From: an uncultured Alphaproteobacteria bacterium
GTDB lineage: Bacteria; Pseudomonadota; Alphaproteobacteria; Rhodobacterales; Rhodobacteraceae
Reading direction: 5' to 3'
Length of the DNA stretch: 64,000 nucleotides
Assembly: GCA_902524845.1 (NCBI GenBank)
Contig: CABZEW010000003.1
Span: 1-64,000, forward strand
Part shown: positions 29,159-38,717 of the stretch, one piece after another
How positions within the stretch are numbered: the stretch's first letter is position 1
Layout of the letters: each line of letters starts with the position of its first letter
Translations under genes and position numbers: made by a program
Notes under the pieces: model-generated
What the model was told of the DNA's origin: nothing
Seen by the model: the letters and a program-made list of their open reading frames with translations, nothing else
Database searches by the model: none

Positions 29159-30772
29159 CTAGTTTATGACATCCCCATAAGTACCTTTGACATACCTATC
29201 TACTATTTCAAACTTTTGTATTTTACCTGATCCGGTTAAAGGAAACTCTGCAACCTTAACCCAAATAGAAGGCGTTTTTTGGGCGGACATATGATTTCTT
29301 GCATGAGACCTTAGATCCTCCTTTTTCGGTGTGGTCTCTGACGTAAAGAAAGCAGCTATCACTTCACCCCATTTATCGTCTGGTAGTCCAACTACTGCAA
29401 CCTGCATGATATCTGGATGAGTTACTAAAACAGCTTCAATCTCTGCAGGGAAATGATTTTCCCCTCCCCTAATGATCATATCTTTGACCCGTCCAGTTAT
29501 TGTCAGAAAACCATTTTTGTCCATGGTCCCAAGATCACCCGTATGCAACCAGCCTTCATTATCAACCGTCTTTTGAGTAGCTTCAGGATTATCATTGTAA
29601 CAAGACATTATGGCGTAAGAGCGAGCACAAATTTCTCCTACTTCTCCTAAGGCCAAAACTTCATTGGTATCAGTTGATCTTATAGAAACTTCCGTTTTAG
29701 GGAGAGGTTGCCCAGCAGTCTTCGTTATTTGTTCAAGTGTAGCTCCTATGGGATTAAGGCTTATCATTGGACTATGCTCAGTTTGACCAAAAGCAGATAA
29801 CAAATGACACCCAAGGCGTTCTCTCACTCTTGTGACTAATTCGGGTGGAACGGGAGCGCCACCAGTTGAAATCACCTCAAGAGAAGAAGTATCTCTGGGC
29901 TTTAGCTTCAATGACTCAAGAAGATCAAACAACATAGTTGGAACAGCAAAGCATGTTGTTACTTTTTGTTGTTCTATTAGCTTCGCAAAGATATCTGCAT
30001 TGTACTGTTTAATAAGGAGCATTTTACAAGCAGCAGTTAAGCAACCCAAAGTTCCTGTTGCACATCCTGCTGTATGAAATAGTGGCATAAAATTTGACCA
30101 AACAGACTCCTGTGAAATTTGTTTTCTTTCACTATAAATCTTTGCATTATTGACTAAGTTCTTGTGTGTTAATACTGCTCCTTTAGGGAAGCCCGTTGTA
30201 CCACTCGTGTATTGTATTTGAGCGGGATCACTGGGGTATACCTTAGCCCTTGGCTCATTTTCTTTTTTTTTCGAGTATAGTTTATCTCTATCATAAAGGT
30301 CTGTTACTTCTCTTAACAACTTATTACCTTTGATAGCTTCCTTTGCTATCTCATCCATCTTATTGCCACGATATTCCGGTATCAGAAAGAGCCCCACCGC
30401 TCCTGATTGTTCAATCACATAAGACAGTTCTTTTTGTTTAAATGAAGGATTAGCAGTTACAAGAACTAAGCCTGACAACGCACATGCATATTCCATAAAA
30501 ACCCATTGTGGTATATTTGGAGCCCATACCACGACTTTCTCCCCTTTTTGGAACCGACTGGAGAGACTTATAGAGAGTTTTTTAGCTTCTAAAAACAATT
30601 CTTGGTAAGTCCATGATGACAAAGCGTCGCCATTATCATCAATATCAACCATGGCAACATTATCAGGAAAAGCATTAGCAGTTTCCTGAAGAAAATCACC
30701 TATAGTAATGTCTCGTATATCTGCATCATCTTGTGCTGGAAAGTACGAATTCATTAGCTGGACTTCATACAT
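29159..30772 (-). CDS. AMP-dependent acyl-CoA synthetase/ligase
   Basis: 537 aa; IQYTSGTTGFPKGAVLTHKNL, GWLHTGDLGTMDKNGFLTITGRVKDMIIRGGENHFPAEIE. Confidence 0.95.
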   Translation of the reverse strand: MYEVQLMNSYFPAQDDADIRDITIGDFLQETANAFPDNVAMVDIDDNGDALSSWTYQELFLEAKKLSISLSSRFQKGEKVVVWAPNIPQWVFMEYACALSGLVLVTANPSFKQKELSYVIEQSGAVGLFLIPEYRGNKMDEIAKEAIKGNKLLREVTDLYDRDKLYSKKKENEPRAKVYPSDPAQIQYTSGTTGFPKGAVLTHKNLVNNAKIYSERKQISQESVWSNFMPLFHTAGCATGTLGCLTAACKMLLIKQYNADIFAKLIEQQKVTTCFAVPTMLFDLLESLKLKPRDTSSLEVISTGGAPVPPELVTRVRERLGCHLLSAFGQTEHSPMISLNPIGATLEQITKTAGQPLPKTEVSIRSTDTNEVLALGEVGEICARSYAIMSCYNDNPEATQKTVDNEGWLHTGDLGTMDKNGFLTITGRVKDMIIRGGENHFPAEIEAVLVTHPDIMQVAVVGLPDDKWGEVIAAFFTSETTPKKEDLRSHARNHMSAQKTPSIWVKVAEFPLTGSGKIQKFEIVDRYVKGTYGDVIN

Positions 30773-30809
30773 TTTGACTACTCCATTTTTATTCTAAAAA
30801 TTTAACTTT

Positions 30810-30866
30810 TTGACAACACTTTTGACAACAGTTTTCGTGATTTTCCTAATAACACATAAGAAGCGT
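30810..30866 (+). repeat. tRNA-Gln-derived att-like repeat, copy 4 (truncated; arm only)
   Basis: ttgacaacacttttgacaacagttttcgtgattttcctaataacacataagaagc matches arm, then diverges; tRNA part absent. Confidence 0.9.
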
Positions 30867-31135
30867 TATTTGGATGAGTGCTTTTTCTGAGCTAAATTGT
30901 TAAATATTTAAAGCCCTTTGGGTTAACTCTTCACTCAGCATAAAAATAGATTTTAAAAACTTGCTGAAAATATTGTTGAGTATTTAACAGATATGTGAGT
31001 AGGCTATTAAAATTAACATTCACAATTACGGACAAGCAAAAGATGACAGATATTATGCAAGATCAAAATACTTGTTTGAATATGACAAGACGTGAAGTTA
31101 AACCAGAAACTAATAATAATTACATCGAGAGATAA

Positions 31136-31948
31136 ATGGCTGATTTTAATGATTTTAAGAATTTTGAAAAAGATGGATGGGAGGAACGCGCTTCAACTTA
31201 TGGTAATTGGACGGTCACTAGCGAAATAGTACCAATCGCTGTTGAAGCTCTAAATTTATCCAATGACGATAAAGTTTTAGAATTGGCGTCTGGACCCGGT
31301 TACGGTACTAGTGAAATCTCAAAAAAAACGAAAAACGTTTTGGGGACAGATTTTGCTGAATCTATGGTGCATCAAGCAAAAATCCTTTTTCCCAACTTGA
31401 AATTCGAACAGGCAGACGCAGAAAATCTGAAGTTTGAAGATAACAGCTTTGATAAGGTATTTTGTACTTTTGGAGTTCTTCACTTTGCTCATCCTAATAA
31501 AGCTATTAGTGAAATTCGACGAGTACTTAAAGCTGGAGGAATTTTTGTATTCACTGTTTGGGCTCCTGTGGAAGAGTCTCCTTTTTTTGGAATTCTTTCA
31601 GAAGTGATCAGCCAGCTGGGTAGCTTTGACGTAGGATTACCCGACGGCCCCCCAATAGATGATTTTAGTGACAAAGAAAGGGCATCAGTCAAGCTTTTGG
31701 CACAAGGATTGGATATGATAAATTTTCAAGCTGAAGATAATGTCTTTGATACAGGAGCTTCCCCATCTAAGATGCCGACAGTATATAGAGAAGTTGGAGT
31801 TAGATCGAAGGGCTTATTAGATGCTCAAGATCCAAAGAAGCTTCCTGAGATAGAAGAAGAACTGGTTTCCAGATTTAAAAAATTTGAAGAAAAAGGCACC
31901 GTGAAAATGCCCTTCCCTTATAGAATAGTAACAGCTCGAAAAATTTGA
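31136..31948 (+). CDS. SAM-dependent methyltransferase (class I)
   Basis: 270 aa; VLELASGPGYGTSEIS, FDKVFCTFGVLHFAHPNKAISEIRRVLKAGGIFVFTVW. Confidence 0.9.
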   Translation: MADFNDFKNFEKDGWEERASTYGNWTVTSEIVPIAVEALNLSNDDKVLELASGPGYGTSEISKKTKNVLGTDFAESMVHQAKILFPNLKFEQADAENLKFEDNSFDKVFCTFGVLHFAHPNKAISEIRRVLKAGGIFVFTVWAPVEESPFFGILSEVISQLGSFDVGLPDGPPIDDFSDKERASVKLLAQGLDMINFQAEDNVFDTGASPSKMPTVYREVGVRSKGLLDAQDPKKLPEIEEELVSRFKKFEEKGTVKMPFPYRIVTARKI

Positions 31949-32113
31949 CAATAACTTTGACGAAAGTTTTCATGATTTTCCTGATAACTCATAAGAAGCA
32001 AGAGACGGATCAGATCTAATGTTCAGCGTTATGAGAAACCTGATAGCGCTGACAGCAATATCCACAGGTTTTGATCCCGTCTACCGTAGGTTCGTATCCT
32101 ATTACCCCAGCCA
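31945..32113 (+). repeat. tRNA-Gln-derived att-like repeat, copy 5
   Basis: Full-length, 44/49 to tRNA-Gln 3' end; the methyltransferase stop codon lies in its first bases. Confidence 0.9.
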
Positions 32114-32187
32114 TTATTCAAATAGGCTTTTCAGTGTATAGTTATCCCTAAAATCCTTTTTGGTTAATAACACAGTATTATCTATAC

Positions 32188-33099
32188 CTATTTCGGCTTT
32201 GCACCTTTAAAAAGATCTGCAAATCCTTCATTGTTTGTGTCGCTATATTTTGGTAATCCGGACTCAGTATCATATTGTGGTAATGTGCTTAACATCATTT
32301 CTTTAAAAGGTTTTGAACCCTGGTAACGAGCTTCATTGACAGAGCCATCAGTATCATAATCCTCTTTGAAACCAAATTCTTTTGCAAGATCAATAGTAAA
32401 TAGAGTTTTACCATTTGCTTGGTTAAGAAAATTATCGTCGGCTTTTTCCATCAATGCCAATACAGCTCGACCGACAAAATTCGGACTTTCACCATCTGGA
32501 AAAGCAGTTATTTCTGTTTGACCTGCACCAGGGTGTATTGTAATTGCCCTTACATTTTGATCCTTTAATTCTGTAGCCATGTCATAGCTCAAACGATCCA
32601 TCGCAGCGTGAGCCACTCCATATCCGACATCGCAAAAATAAATAAAGCCTCCGTAACTGGAAATTTGCAATATTAATCCGTTATTGTTTTGGATCATATT
32701 TGGAACGATTAGTTTGCTCATTACATAGGAGCTCCGAACTCCTACATTCATGTGATCATCATATACCGATATAGGTCTTTCCCAGAATCGCTTTCCAAAG
32801 TGGGGTGTCATCCCTATCAAACCTTGATATGCGCTATTAACCAGTAGGTCTATTTTGGTATTGCCCTCTGTGATTTCTTCAGAAAATTTTATTACTTCGT
32901 TATCATTATTTTGATCCAAGGCAACCGGAACAATTTCACCGTCACATCCCAACTTATCTACTTCCCTTTTCAGATTGTCTAAAGCGCTCTTGTTTCTCGC
33001 AGTTGCAAATACTTTGTACTGTCCCACTGAAGCAAGCACGTGTGCAATCCCTCGACCAAATCCCCGTGATGCTCCCGTTACTATTGCTGTTTTTTTCAT
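32188..33099 (-). CDS. Short-chain dehydrogenase/reductase
   Basis: 303 aa; AIVTGASRGFGRGIAHVLA, ISSYGGF..YGVAHAAMDRLSYDMA (YxxxH variant of YxxxK). Confidence 0.85.
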   Translation of the reverse strand: MKKTAIVTGASRGFGRGIAHVLASVGQYKVFATARNKSALDNLKREVDKLGCDGEIVPVALDQNNDNEVIKFSEEITEGNTKIDLLVNSAYQGLIGMTPHFGKRFWERPISVYDDHMNVGVRSSYVMSKLIVPNMIQNNNGLILQISSYGGFIYFCDVGYGVAHAAMDRLSYDMATELKDQNVRAITIHPGAGQTEITAFPDGESPNFVGRAVLALMEKADDNFLNQANGKTLFTIDLAKEFGFKEDYDTDGSVNEARYQGSKPFKEMMLSTLPQYDTESGLPKYSDTNNEGFADLFKGAKPK

Positions 33100-33159
33100 A
33101 TTTTTAACCCCTAAATCGTAATTTTTTCCATGTGTACTTATTATTAATTTTTAAAAACA

Positions 33160-33462
33160 TTATATTACAAATCCCGAAAATGCCTCTGTTCTACTATCAC
33201 TTTCGTACCTTTCAAGCAGATGATCAACACTGTCGAGCCACTCTAAGCCTGTAACTTGGCCGTCTAATAAAGCGTCTAAATTAGGCATTCTAGCAATTTG
33301 CACAAACTCTCCCGTTTCTAGTCGAATAAAAGTATTAAGAAAGTCATAAGCTTTGTTTTTTTTCATACTTTCCTCTAGTCTTTTAAGCTCTTTTACAAAA
33401 TCTTCTTCACAACCTTCCTTAGGTTTGTATTTAATAATAGTCCATACTTCTGTATCCGACAT
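33160..33462 (-). CDS. Small protein, possible dimeric alpha/beta-barrel (antibiotic-monooxygenase-like)
   Basis: 100 aa, EVWTIIKYKPKEGCEEDFVKELKRLEESM. Confidence 0.45.
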   Translation of the reverse strand: MSDTEVWTIIKYKPKEGCEEDFVKELKRLEESMKKNKAYDFLNTFIRLETGEFVQIARMPNLDALLDGQVTGLEWLDSVDHLLERYESDSRTEAFSGFVI

Positions 33463-33619
33463 ATATAAAGATCCTTATGTGTTTTTACTTTTTTAAAAAT
33501 ATTAAACTGTTTTCAACAAATTGAAATACCTCAAACTTTCAAGTTGTATTATCGGAAAAAATAAAACTATTCCTCGTCTCTTAAAGGAAACACTTCGCTT
33601 AACCCAACAAATCCAGCTC

Positions 33620-33750
33620 TCGACAACACTTTTTTACAACAACTTTCGTGATTTTCTTGAAAAAATATAAGAAGTGTGACCATGAAAAGAGCCAATTTAA
33701 AGGGTTGTGAGAATCCATTTGACAGCTGATAACAATATCCATGTTTTTTT
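33620..33750 (+). repeat. tRNA-Gln-derived att-like repeat, copy 6 (degenerate)
   Basis: cgacaacacttttttacaacaactttcgtgattttctt...agggttgtgagaa...gctgataacaatatccatg. Confidence 0.75.
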
Positions 33751-33847
33751 ATTCGGTATTGTTTAGATACCAAATCTTTTATCTCAGCTATCTATTGCTA
33801 ATATTTGCATTAAAAGGTCAATTTCTTAGGCAAAATAAAATAAAAAG

Positions 33848-34558
33848 TTAATTAGCCATTTTTATAAAAATGTCCCCCATGCCTCCCCTGACCTCTTCAA
33901 GTGGTGTATTATTTCTAAGTGGACAGTAACTTCCAGTGATAACTTCTCTATTTATCTTTTCAATGTCCCTAGGTGTACAGATTTTACTGTCAAAGAGTAT
34001 TCCCACTACAAGCCTTCCATCTATTTCAGTTACACGTTTTTTATTTAGGGAGGTGCCAATACAAAGGGAATCTCTATCAACCTCCTCGGGAAAATCCTGC
34101 TTTTCACACGGGTTTTTGATTGTTAATACCTTAATCAAATCAATCTTTTTATTAAATTTTTTTTCAAATGTCTGTACCTGTACAAATTTCATTACGTCGC
34201 AAGAGCAGGGCCAACAACATCTATAAAGCGAACCACAGATTAATTCGTTACCATCCTGGCCCTTAACAGAAACGAATTCAGGTTCAGAACCAGGCCTTAC
34301 AAGTGAGCCAGAGACGCTACAATACATTTTATTTTTTTCAAAAAACTCCTCTCTGGAATTCGAATTATCTAAAATATATTTAAAAAAAAGAGCACCGCCT
34401 GCGTTTCTGTTTTTGTTTGGAAATATTTTCCCCCAATCTGCTCGTAACTCTTCATAATAACGTGTTAATGTTGAATTATCGGAACGTAGAGAACTCCCTA
34501 AACTTAATGAAGGAATTAACAAACATACCACTAAAAGTGAGGAAATGTATCGAGTCAT
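33848..34558 (-). CDS. Predicted secreted Cys-rich protein of unknown function
   Basis: Likely start ATG at 34558 (MTRYISSLLVVCLLIPSLSLGSS signal peptide); conserved-looking RCCWPCSCDVMKF core. Confidence 0.65.
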   Translation of the reverse strand: MTRYISSLLVVCLLIPSLSLGSSLRSDNSTLTRYYEELRADWGKIFPNKNRNAGGALFFKYILDNSNSREEFFEKNKMYCSVSGSLVRPGSEPEFVSVKGQDGNELICGSLYRCCWPCSCDVMKFVQVQTFEKKFNKKIDLIKVLTIKNPCEKQDFPEEVDRDSLCIGTSLNKKRVTEIDGRLVVGILFDSKICTPRDIEKINREVITGSYCPLRNNTPLEEVRGGMGDIFIKMAN

Positions 34559-34559
34559 A

Positions 34560-36065
34560 TCAATTTGCTTTACCTTGACTGAAAATATATTGATGGTTGA
34601 GCTTCTCAATTTTGTAGGTTGATTGTTGGCCGTCAGTCCACCTTATCTGAACATGTTGAATTTCTTCATTTTCACGAATTCCAAAATGAGCTACTGGCTC
34701 CATCTGGCATAAATATCCGGAGCCGGCATCTATAGTTTTAGCATGAGTTCTTAAATTTGTCTTAAGCAATACAGTAGCGCCTCTGGCAGGTGCATTAAAA
34801 GTGTTTCTAGGTTCTATCCTTAAATATTGAAAATCATCAATAATATTAGCTGAATAAAGGCTCAATGGTTCAGGGGCACTTTCACCATGAGCGATTAGAA
34901 GCTCCAAAATTCCGTCACCATTTAGATCTGCTACTGCTGCACCGGTACCCAAACCCGTCTTTTCTAAAGCATTTGTCAGTTCCAACTGTTCAAGCTTGTT
35001 GTTATCAAGGATCCTAAACAATTTGTTCGGTTGACCGATATTGTTCAAAAAGATCTCATCAAAACCATCATTATCAAAATCAGCGGATATAACTGTTCTT
35101 ATTTTTGAAGGTTCTCGAAAATTTAAAGGCGCTGTATCTACAAAAGTGTTCTTTTCATGAGTGTATATTCTATGGAACCCATTCCAATTCCCTACAATGA
35201 GGTCTAAGCTGCCGTTATAACTAATATCGGAAAGAGCAGTTCCTCTCCCATTTTGAAGAGTATCATCGATACCATATTCCAAAGCCTTGTCAGTGTATAT
35301 CCCATCCTCATTTGTTAATAAAAAATTTGGACCCCGCTCATTAGCAGCAAAAATATCAATTCTTTCTGAAAGTATTTGACCTGCTACCACAGCTCGGCCA
35401 CCCGTCGTAGAATTTATTCCAAGCGAAGGTGCAATGTCTTGGATAATATCGTTTTTCAGTTCGTAAAATCTTGTTGGGCCCCCATAATTGGAGACATAAA
35501 TACCATAGTTACCGTTTCCACGCCTATCAACGCAAGCCACCGACCTGCCTGCTGTAAGATTTAAGTTTGACTGATTTTTTTTAAGACTAAAAATATCATA
35601 AATAGTTTTGCCTGCGTCTATAAGGCGATCTGAGTATTTTTTCGTTCCGCTGTAAGTGTCAGTATTCAAGAAGTAAATTTCTTCAAATCCGTCCTGGTCT
35701 ACATCACAGGCTACAACTCCAATCGATGATCTTTTTTCATCTGCAAATAGTTCACTAGAATTAATATTTTTGTAGGAACCATTCTTATAGCTCAGGGCAA
35801 GATTTGGATACCGAAATCCTGTAACTATAAATTCCATTATTCCATCATTGTTAAAATCTGTTACAGCCACCCCGTAAGATAACCTCGGAACATTATTTTC
35901 TATTTTTTTTGTTATATTTTGAAAAAATTGCGCATTCACAGCAAGGTTATTTTCTGCTAAGCCTAGATAAAAGGTAAATATGGCTAGAAAAAATTTATAT
36001 CCTTTTAACAAGCTGATGTTTACTTCGATTTTTTTAAGAAGTTTTGTTAGAGCTATATTATTCAT
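34560..36065 (-). CDS. FG-GAP/VCBS-repeat ASPIC/UnbV-type (CRTAC1-like) secreted protein
   Basis: 501 aa; repeated DFNNDGIMEF, DVDQDGFEEIYFLN, DLNGDGILELLIAHGE; C-terminal RWTDGQQSTYKIEKL. Confidence 0.8.
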   Translation of the reverse strand: MNNIALTKLLKKIEVNISLLKGYKFFLAIFTFYLGLAENNLAVNAQFFQNITKKIENNVPRLSYGVAVTDFNNDGIMEFIVTGFRYPNLALSYKNGSYKNINSSELFADEKRSSIGVVACDVDQDGFEEIYFLNTDTYSGTKKYSDRLIDAGKTIYDIFSLKKNQSNLNLTAGRSVACVDRRGNGNYGIYVSNYGGPTRFYELKNDIIQDIAPSLGINSTTGGRAVVAGQILSERIDIFAANERGPNFLLTNEDGIYTDKALEYGIDDTLQNGRGTALSDISYNGSLDLIVGNWNGFHRIYTHEKNTFVDTAPLNFREPSKIRTVISADFDNDGFDEIFLNNIGQPNKLFRILDNNKLEQLELTNALEKTGLGTGAAVADLNGDGILELLIAHGESAPEPLSLYSANIIDDFQYLRIEPRNTFNAPARGATVLLKTNLRTHAKTIDAGSGYLCQMEPVAHFGIRENEEIQHVQIRWTDGQQSTYKIEKLNHQYIFSQGKAN

Positions 36066-36158
36066 AAATCATCATGCGCAAAATTTGTAACCTTGTTTCT
36101 ATGTTAGCAGCATCAAATCCGCTAAGTCAGTGACCGTGAAATAGGCCGAAAAGCGAAA

Positions 36159-36274
36159 TTGACAACACTTTAATAATTTTCCTGCTAACGCATAAGAAGC
36201 ATAAAAACAATTTTCGAGAGTTATAACAATCCTTTTAACAACATCTATGGGTTCTACCCCTACAAATCTGGCCA
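36159..36274 (+). repeat. tRNA-Gln-derived att-like repeat, copy 7 (degenerate)
   Basis: ttgacaacactttaataattttcctgctaacgcataagaagcataaaaac...acatctatgggttctacccctac. Confidence 0.75.
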
Positions 36275-36368
36275 TCTCCTAAAAGTAAATAACCTCGCTG
36301 TTTTTTATATGATTCAATTTACTAGTGGTATTAGGTGTTTTCGAAGGATACATGAGTTCAAATTTAAA

Positions 36369-37316
36369 TCAATGAAATTGGATTACAAGTCGCCCTCTAA
36401 CTCCACCACTTTCAAATCGCTTATGTGCTGCCGACACTTGAGATGGACTAAATGTATCGGCTAACCTCAATGAAATTTTTTTCGCATTGACAAGCTTTCT
36501 TAAATCATCCAATTTTTCGTACATGCAATCTTGAGTCCTAACCCAAGTTTGGGTGAAATTTATCTCACGTTCACCTGTCCCCTGATAACCTCGTACCGCG
36601 GTAAAGGAGCCCCCGTATTTGACAGCGGGTACTGCTTTTTCATTTAATAAAGCACCGTCTGCTAAGCCATCTACGCCTTCGGGAAACCGCTTCAACAGAT
36701 GCTTTAAAAATTCCTCTCCTCTCGGAAGCAATAGATCAGCACCAAGTGATTTAACTAAATTTTGATCTTTTTCTGACGTGTCTGCAATGACATATAAACC
36801 TAAGGTTTTTGCAATTTGTATCATATAGCCTCCATAGGCTCCTGGAGAGCCAGTAACTGCTAACTTGTCGCCAGGACTTAAATTCAAAAGTTCTAGAGAA
36901 AGCTTCGCCGTTAAGCCATTCATTGGCAACGTACATGCTTCTTCAAAACTAACCCCTTCAGGAATTGGCACCACTGCTCCTGATTTGAGAGCAATTTGCT
37001 CTCGGTATGCCCCATGTTGACCATTTGGTATCACCATAGCCATGACCGCGTCGCCTTCTTTGAGATGGGTTTTGACGTTTTCTCCAATCTCTACTATTTT
37101 CCCAGAAATATCCATTCCTGGAACATACGGAGGATCATAAGGTTTCTGTCTTTCTGCTATACCTCCATTACGAGCTAAAATATCTGTCGGATTTATAGCT
37201 GCGCAAAACACTTGCACTAGTATTTCATCTGCTTCAGCTTTTACCTCAGGCACCTCAATAAGCTCTAGCACTTCAGGTCCACCATGCTTCATTAAACCAA
37301 TTGCACGCATCTGCAC
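36369..37316 (-). CDS. Zinc-type alcohol dehydrogenase/quinone oxidoreductase (MDR family)
   Basis: 315 aa; MRAIGLMKHGGPEVLELIEVP, AAINPTDILARNGG, PYVPGMDISGKIVEIGENV. Confidence 0.85.
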   Translation of the reverse strand: MQMRAIGLMKHGGPEVLELIEVPEVKAEADEILVQVFCAAINPTDILARNGGIAERQKPYDPPYVPGMDISGKIVEIGENVKTHLKEGDAVMAMVIPNGQHGAYREQIALKSGAVVPIPEGVSFEEACTLPMNGLTAKLSLELLNLSPGDKLAVTGSPGAYGGYMIQIAKTLGLYVIADTSEKDQNLVKSLGADLLLPRGEEFLKHLLKRFPEGVDGLADGALLNEKAVPAVKYGGSFTAVRGYQGTGEREINFTQTWVRTQDCMYEKLDDLRKLVNAKKISLRLADTFSPSQVSAAHKRFESGGVRGRLVIQFH

Positions 37317-37378
37317 TCCTTTAATTAGAATAGAAAGTCACTTGATTTATGTTACACTATTTGGAAAAATTTAAAATA

Positions 37379-38128
37379 ATGTCACAAGAAGAACTTACCC
37401 CTGAGCAATTTAGTAGAAAGCCCGCAGTCCTGAAAGCTCTTAATAATCCTCGTTCACCATGTAGTGTTTTGAATTATATGTGTGGCTGCGACATTAATAA
37501 TCTCGAGGATAGAAATAGTCTGTATTACGACGAAACAGTTGAACCTTTATTAGGTATTTGGTTCAGAAGTGGAACTGCTTTGGATAATATCTGTAAACCC
37601 TTTTCATCAGTTGTTCGGGAATTGAAAGCTGATCCACAAACATTAGTGGAAGATGAATGGTTTACCATTGAGGGCCAGGTCGCTAGGGTAATCTTAGCAG
37701 ATCAACTATCACGCTCGTGTTTTCGAGGGACCGCTGAAGCTTTTTCTTTTGACTACATAGGACGTGAGCTCGTTCGAGACCTTGTAAATAAAAAGCAAGT
37801 GGATAAAACTTTAAAATTACCTCCGGCCCTTTTGTATTTACTTCCCTGGGCTTTGGCCCATTCAGAAGAAATTATTGATCTTATTCGTGCTTGCGAAATC
37901 ATTGATATGGCAATCGGTGCTTATCCTAATTTCAATCTATTTGAAGGAAGAAATAAAAAAGCAGTAGATCAACATAGGCAGGTTTTAGAAAAATTTGGGC
38001 GTTACCCACAAAGAAATTTAGAGTTTGGAAGGGCTAATACTCCTGAAGAAGAAATCTGGCTTAATGATAAAGAGAATCTACCAATTTGGGCAGGTGGCAA
38101 TCTTTCTTTTGACCAAAAAATTAAATAA
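37379..38128 (+). CDS. DUF924 family protein
   Basis: LGIWFRSG..EWFTIEGQVARVILADQLSRSCFRGTAEAFSFD; ORF opens at 37349, ATG (MSQEEL) at 37379 is plausible start. Confidence 0.75.
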   Translation: MSQEELTPEQFSRKPAVLKALNNPRSPCSVLNYMCGCDINNLEDRNSLYYDETVEPLLGIWFRSGTALDNICKPFSSVVRELKADPQTLVEDEWFTIEGQVARVILADQLSRSCFRGTAEAFSFDYIGRELVRDLVNKKQVDKTLKLPPALLYLLPWALAHSEEIIDLIRACEIIDMAIGAYPNFNLFEGRNKKAVDQHRQVLEKFGRYPQRNLEFGRANTPEEEIWLNDKENLPIWAGGNLSFDQKIK

Positions 38129-38437
38129 GAAATGCTGTGTTTGAACACTCATTAGTTGCATATCCAAAACTAACAATCGGCATACTTCACTATGTTTCCA
38201 TGCGTTGAGGGAAAGACCAAATTTGTTAACTTATTGCATTATGCGTCTAAGGCTATATTTTGATAACCGATAAATGGTGACTCTTTGTGTAATCAGTGCA
38301 TAAAAGATATGCTACAAGCGATTCCGTAAGAGTTGGCGACCCTACTATGGTAATATAACCAAGAATAGATTGGTTCAAATTTAAGAGTTTGCGCATATAT
38401 CAAATGGGTGTTTAAAATACCTATATTTCAAACTCTC

Positions 38438-38586
38438 TTGACAACAGTTTTCTGATTTTGCTGATTACTTAAAATCATCTAAATATGTGTTTTAAATGGT
38501 TAATGAAAGAACCGATAACTCATGATAAACACATCCGCGGGTTTTGATCCCGTTAAGCTCAGGTTCGAGTCCTATCAGCCCAGCCA
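38438..38586 (+). repeat. tRNA-Gln-derived att-like repeat, copy 8
   Basis: Diverged full copy; 41/49 to tRNA-Gln 3' end. Confidence 0.85.
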
Positions 38587-38717
38587 CTTAAAACCGACAT
38601 TTCGATACTTGTTTATAAATAAAAATTATTCATGAAGGTTTACGCTACGTAATATTTGCATGATATCATTTTACTGAATAGCATTTTGTTTCTTTATATT
38701 CCTTTAATTCATCTACT

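Noticed and set aside
32188-33099. SDR with YxxxH in place of YxxxK as a novel catalytic variant
   Set aside because: The reading depends on one residue in one sequence; could be a divergent or non-catalytic member and cannot be judged without an alignment.
33567-33773. 68-aa minus-strand ORF
   Set aside because: Lies across degenerate repeat copy 6; coding unlikely.
34560-34609. 50-bp coding overlap between the Cys-rich and VCBS genes
   Set aside because: Disappears if the Cys-rich gene starts at the ATG at 34558, which gives a good signal peptide.
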